Shown here in pieces: positions 35,098-37,391 of a stretch of DNA of 37,391 nt. Under the pieces are notes generated by a model. The model worked only from the letters and a program-made list of their open reading frames with translations. It was not told where the DNA came from and ran no database searches. The translations under genes were made by a program, and so were the position numbers. Source of the DNA: Anaerolineae bacterium (GTDB taxonomy: Bacteria; Chloroflexota; Anaerolineae; Anaerolineales; RBG-16-64-43); assembly GCA_003141675.1 (NCBI GenBank), contig PLND01000008.1, forward strand, positions 1 to 37,391, written 5' to 3'. Every line of letters begins with the position of its first letter. Within the stretch, counting starts at the first letter, position 1.

Positions 35098-35862
35098 TTA
35101 TACCGCCTCCTCAATCGCGCTCCGCACCCGGCCGGCCATTGCGCCGAATGTTTTCGTATACATCATCTCCGTTCGCCGCGGACGCGGAAGATCCACGGCC
35201 ATTTCCATCCGCAATCTGCCCGGCCGCGAGGTGAGCACCAGCACCCGGTCCGCCAGCAAAATCGCTTCCGGAATCGAATGGGTCACGAGCACCACGGTCT
35301 TCTTCCGCGATTGGGCGATGCGCATCACTTCGGATTCCATGCGCTCGCGGGTGAGGGCGTCCAGCGCGGCGAAGGGTTCGTCCAGCAGAAGCACTTCCGG
35401 ATCGTGCGCCAGGGCCCGCGCCAGTGCCACCCGTTGCGCCATCCCCCCGGAAAGTTCGCGCGGAAGGCTGCGCTCGAATCCCGCCAGGCCGACCAGTTCG
35501 ATCAGCCCATTCACGGTTTTTTTCGCCATTTCCGGCGCAATGCCGCTGATCTCCAGGGGAAGCAGGATGTTGCGCTCGACGCTGCGCCACGGCATTAAAT
35601 TCGAGCGCTGGAAGACAAACCCGATCCGGGACACCGGACCCGTCAATTCCCATCCCTCGATCAACACCCGCCCGGTCGTTGGGCGCAGCAACCCACCCAG
35701 AAGGCGCAACAGGGTGCTCTTCCCGCAGCCCGACGGTCCGACAACGCAGACGAACTCTTCCCTGCCCACGGCGAAGGAAACCTCCCCCAGGGCGCGCACT
35801 TCGGTTTCGCCGCCGGTGTATTCGGCCGTAAGGTTGATCGCCTGCAGGATGGGTGCCTTCAT
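35098..35862 (-). CDS. ABC importer ATP-binding protein (SsuB/TauB/ThiZ type)
   Basis: From ATG 35862 (GAGG just upstream) the ATPase has 254 residues with Walker A GPSGCGKST (42-50), Q-loop VFQRSNLMPW, signature LSGGM (137-141), Walker B VLLLDEP (157-163) and H-loop THSIPEA. The sequence type (nitrate/sulphonate/taurine importer family) fits the NMT1-like binding protein and the permease encoded upstream, 19 bases and about 1.1 kb away. It energises uptake across the membrane. Between its stop and the tRNA 5' end are 58 bases with a short inverted repeat (ATCCC/GGGAT). Confidence 0.94.
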   Translation of the reverse strand: MKAPILQAINLTAEYTGGETEVRALGEVSFAVGREEFVCVVGPSGCGKSTLLRLLGGLLRPTTGRVLIEGWELTGPVSRIGFVFQRSNLMPWRSVERNILLPLEISGIAPEMAKKTVNGLIELVGLAGFERSLPRELSGGMAQRVALARALAHDPEVLLLDEPFAALDALTRERMESEVMRIAQSRKKTVVLVTHSIPEAILLADRVLVLTSRPGRLRMEMAVDLPRPRRTEMMYTKTFGAMAGRVRSAIEEAV

Positions 35863-35881
35863 TTCCTCATCTTCCTGCCGC

Positions 35882-36850
35882 CTACTGCGGGAGATAATCA
35901 TTCGTAAAAGCCTGCGTGATGTCGAGCGGCTTGGTCAGCAGGCCCATTGATCGTAGCGTGGAGTCCATGTTCTGCCAGGCGGCGGGATCGCTCCAGCCGG
36001 CTTTGCCGGTCTTCCAGAAGCTGAGCGTTTGAGCGAGTACCTGGCGTTGCACGGGATCGTTTTCCGCCAAACCGTCGATGTACTTTCGGCAGGTTTCATA
36101 GGCCGCACCCGGATTCGATACGGCGTCGTCCACGCCCCGGAGAATGGCGCGGATCATCGCCCGCAGTAACGCGGGATCGTTTTTAATAGTCGATTCGTTG
36201 GTGAGCAAGCCGTTCGAGGCCAAGTTGACAAAGTCTGCCACGCGGATCACGTTCACCTTGTACCCGCGCGCCTCCAGTTGTATAGGTTCGTTGTTGGCGT
36301 AGATCACGGCGGCGTCCACCGTTCCCGCAATCAGTGCTTCCACCTGGTTGTATCCGATGACGTCAAGCGTTACGTCCTGCTCGGACATTCCCGCGGAATT
36401 CAGGAGAGCCCGGAACCCGACATAAGAGGCACCCGCCAAAATCGGGATCCCGACTTTCTTTCCTTTTAAATCCTGGACCGTCCGGATTCCGGAAGTCTCC
36501 AGCGCGGCGACGGCGACGGGATATCCGTGCCACCAGGCCATCGCGTAAACCACCGGAAGCCCCTGAGCCCGCGCCAGCAGCACTTGTTCCCCCGATGCCA
36601 CCGAGAATGGAATCTCGCCGGCGCCCACCAAGGCCACGCCGTCGGTCTCGAATTTATAATCGAAGGTGATATCGATGCCCGCTTCCCGGAAGTAACCCTT
36701 CTCCAGCGCAACGTAGAACGGCGCGAATTGTACATTGGGGATGTAGCCCATCGGCAGGCGGATGGTGCGCAGGGAGGGCGTGCCGTTCGGGGCGTGCGTG
36801 CACGCCGCAAGGAGAGTGAAGTATGCAATTAATAAGAAAAAGCGTTTCAT
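35882..36850 (-). CDS. NMT1/THI5-like ABC substrate-binding lipoprotein
   Basis: From ATG 36850 (AGGAG eight or nine bases upstream) the product has 322 residues. The lipobox LLAAC places the lipid on Cys17. The mature part begins with TIRLPMGYIPNVQFAPFYVALEKGYFREAGIDI, the hallmark of the NMT1/THI5-like family, followed by FSVASGEQVLLARAQGLPVV, DLKGKKVGIPILAGASYVGF and GTVDAAVIYANNEPIQLE. Known relatives bind thiamine pyrimidine precursors (ThiY), sulphonates, taurine or riboflavin, so the ligand cannot be named; a pyrimidine such as formylaminopyrimidine is one option. The longer open frame reaching 37216 overlaps the permease and is not used. Confidence 0.92.
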   Translation of the reverse strand: MKRFFLLIAYFTLLAACTHAPNGTPSLRTIRLPMGYIPNVQFAPFYVALEKGYFREAGIDITFDYKFETDGVALVGAGEIPFSVASGEQVLLARAQGLPVVYAMAWWHGYPVAVAALETSGIRTVQDLKGKKVGIPILAGASYVGFRALLNSAGMSEQDVTLDVIGYNQVEALIAGTVDAAVIYANNEPIQLEARGYKVNVIRVADFVNLASNGLLTNESTIKNDPALLRAMIRAILRGVDDAVSNPGAAYETCRKYIDGLAENDPVQRQVLAQTLSFWKTGKAGWSDPAAWQNMDSTLRSMGLLTKPLDITQAFTNDYLPQ

Positions 36851-36903
36851 ATTTATTCTCCTAGAAAAATTTCCCCATCCCGACCCAACCTCCACTCCCC
36901 CGT

Positions 36904-36941
36904 CCCCTCTCCCCCTTCCCTTAAGGGAAGGGGGAGAGGGG
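36904..36941. repeat. Perfect 38-bp palindrome inside the ABC importer operon
   Basis: The two halves, 36904-36922 and 36923-36941, are exact reverse complements (C/T-rich then G/A-rich, centre TTAA). It fills much of the 92-base gap between the permease stop and the binding-protein start. It resembles the C/T-G/A hairpin repeats common in intergenic regions of many bacterial genomes. In the operon mRNA it would form a very stable stem that could protect the mRNA or set unequal expression of binding protein and permease. Confidence 0.8.
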
Positions 36942-36942
36942 G

Positions 36943-37391
36943 TTAGGTTTCCCGCCAGCTGAGCCAGCGATGCTCCGCCCAGGCCACCAGGCCGTAGAGC
37001 GAGAGCGCCATCACCACCAGGGCAAACACTCCAACAAATACCAGCGCGGTGTCGTATTGTCCGCGGGCCACGCTGATGAGGTAGCCCAACCCCCGATCGG
37101 GCGCGAGGAACTCGCCCACCACGGCGCCGATCACCGAAAGCGTGGCGCCCACCTTCAACCCGCCGAGGAGAATGGGGAGCGCCGCCGGAAATTCGAGCAG
37201 CCGGAAATTCTGCCAACGCGTGGCGCCCAGCGAGCGCATCAGTTCGCGCAGATTGGCCGACACCGACCGCAACCCGACGATGGTGTTGATAAGCACCGGG
37301 AAAAAAACGATCAGGGCGCAGATGAGCACCTTGGAGGGAAGCCCGCTTCCCAGCCAGATGATCAGCAGCGGAGCGATGGCGACCACCGGGC
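36943..37391 (-). CDS. ABC importer permease, 5' part outside the window
   Basis: The C-terminal 149 residues of a BPD_transp_1 permease are present; the N-terminus lies beyond the right edge. The segment includes PLLIIWLGSGLPSKVLICAL, the family EAA-type loop (LRELMRSLGATRWQNFRLLEFP, then LPILLGGLKVGATL) that contacts the ATPase, AVVGEFLAPDRGLGYLI and the last membrane span. The type matches SsuC/TauC/ThiX permeases. It precedes the binding protein and ATPase genes in one operon. Confidence 0.93.
   Translation of the reverse strand, partial: PVVAIAPLLIIWLGSGLPSKVLICALIVFFPVLINTIVGLRSVSANLRELMRSLGATRWQNFRLLEFPAALPILLGGLKVGATLSVIGAVVGEFLAPDRGLGYLISVARGQYDTALVFVGVFALVVMALSLYGLVAWAEHRWLSWRET

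Noticed and set aside
36851-37216. N-terminal extension of the binding protein into the permease gene
   Set aside because: The frame is open, but the signal peptide and ribosome-binding site at 36850 define the start, and the extension has shadow-type composition.

Overview
The window is about 37.4 kb of moderately GC-rich (roughly 55-60% by eye) bacterial chromosome. Several exported proteins carry a lipobox or signal peptide followed by a Thr/Pro-rich linker, there is a SpoVS homologue without any sporulation locus, many small coupled operons lie on one strand, and palindromic intergenic repeats are frequent. Together these suggest a Chloroflexota bacterium, most likely of the Anaerolineae type and probably from a metagenome assembly. 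That assignment is inference from protein style; no rRNA is present to confirm it.

Layout. 1-4080 (+ strand): a membrane-anchored VWA/FHA protein, a gene-poor stretch with palindromic repeats, and an AT-richer single-pass membrane protein that looks foreign. 4097-8001 (- strand): a tightly coupled cluster of C39-like peptidase/TPR protein, MurJ-type flippase, radical SAM/SPASM protein, and an FAD amine oxidase that has lost its whole middle. 8272-11505 (-): AAC(3)-like acetyltransferase, ProC, SurE and a GNAT acetyltransferase. 11628-12566 (+): lipoyl synthase LipA. 12580-16470 (-): an ABC exporter (permease and ATPase), a winged-helix remnant, and two related lipoproteins. 16601-20093: SpoVS (+), the delta' clamp-loader subunit HolB (-), an HU-like protein (+), a zinc-ribbon membrane protein (+) and the delta subunit HolA (+), so two clamp-loader subunits lie within 3.3 kb. 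20216-24177 (-): an SDR oxidoreductase, a DUF402 protein and a second ABC exporter. 24523-27560 (-): a peptide-type ABC binding protein coupled to a membrane-anchored HExxH peptidase. 27665-30106 (-): ClpC. 30287-34572 (-): two polytopic membrane proteins, GMP synthase and xanthine phosphoribosyltransferase; the last two form a xanthine to XMP to GMP salvage route. 34967-35039 (-): a tRNA-Arg(CCU) with an unusual anticodon arm. 35098-37391 (-): an NMT1/THI5-type ABC importer (ATPase, lipoprotein, permease cut by the window edge).

I found no CRISPR array, insertion sequence, prophage, defence island or recognisable riboswitch. Most genes are ordinary housekeeping or transport genes. The points most worth checking are the amine oxidase deletion scar, the C39/MurJ/radical SAM cluster, the tRNA with C at position 33, the VWA-membrane-FHA protein with a degenerate metal site, the fused terminator/promoter before holA, and the families of intergenic palindromes. 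I do not see clear evidence for a wholly new system.
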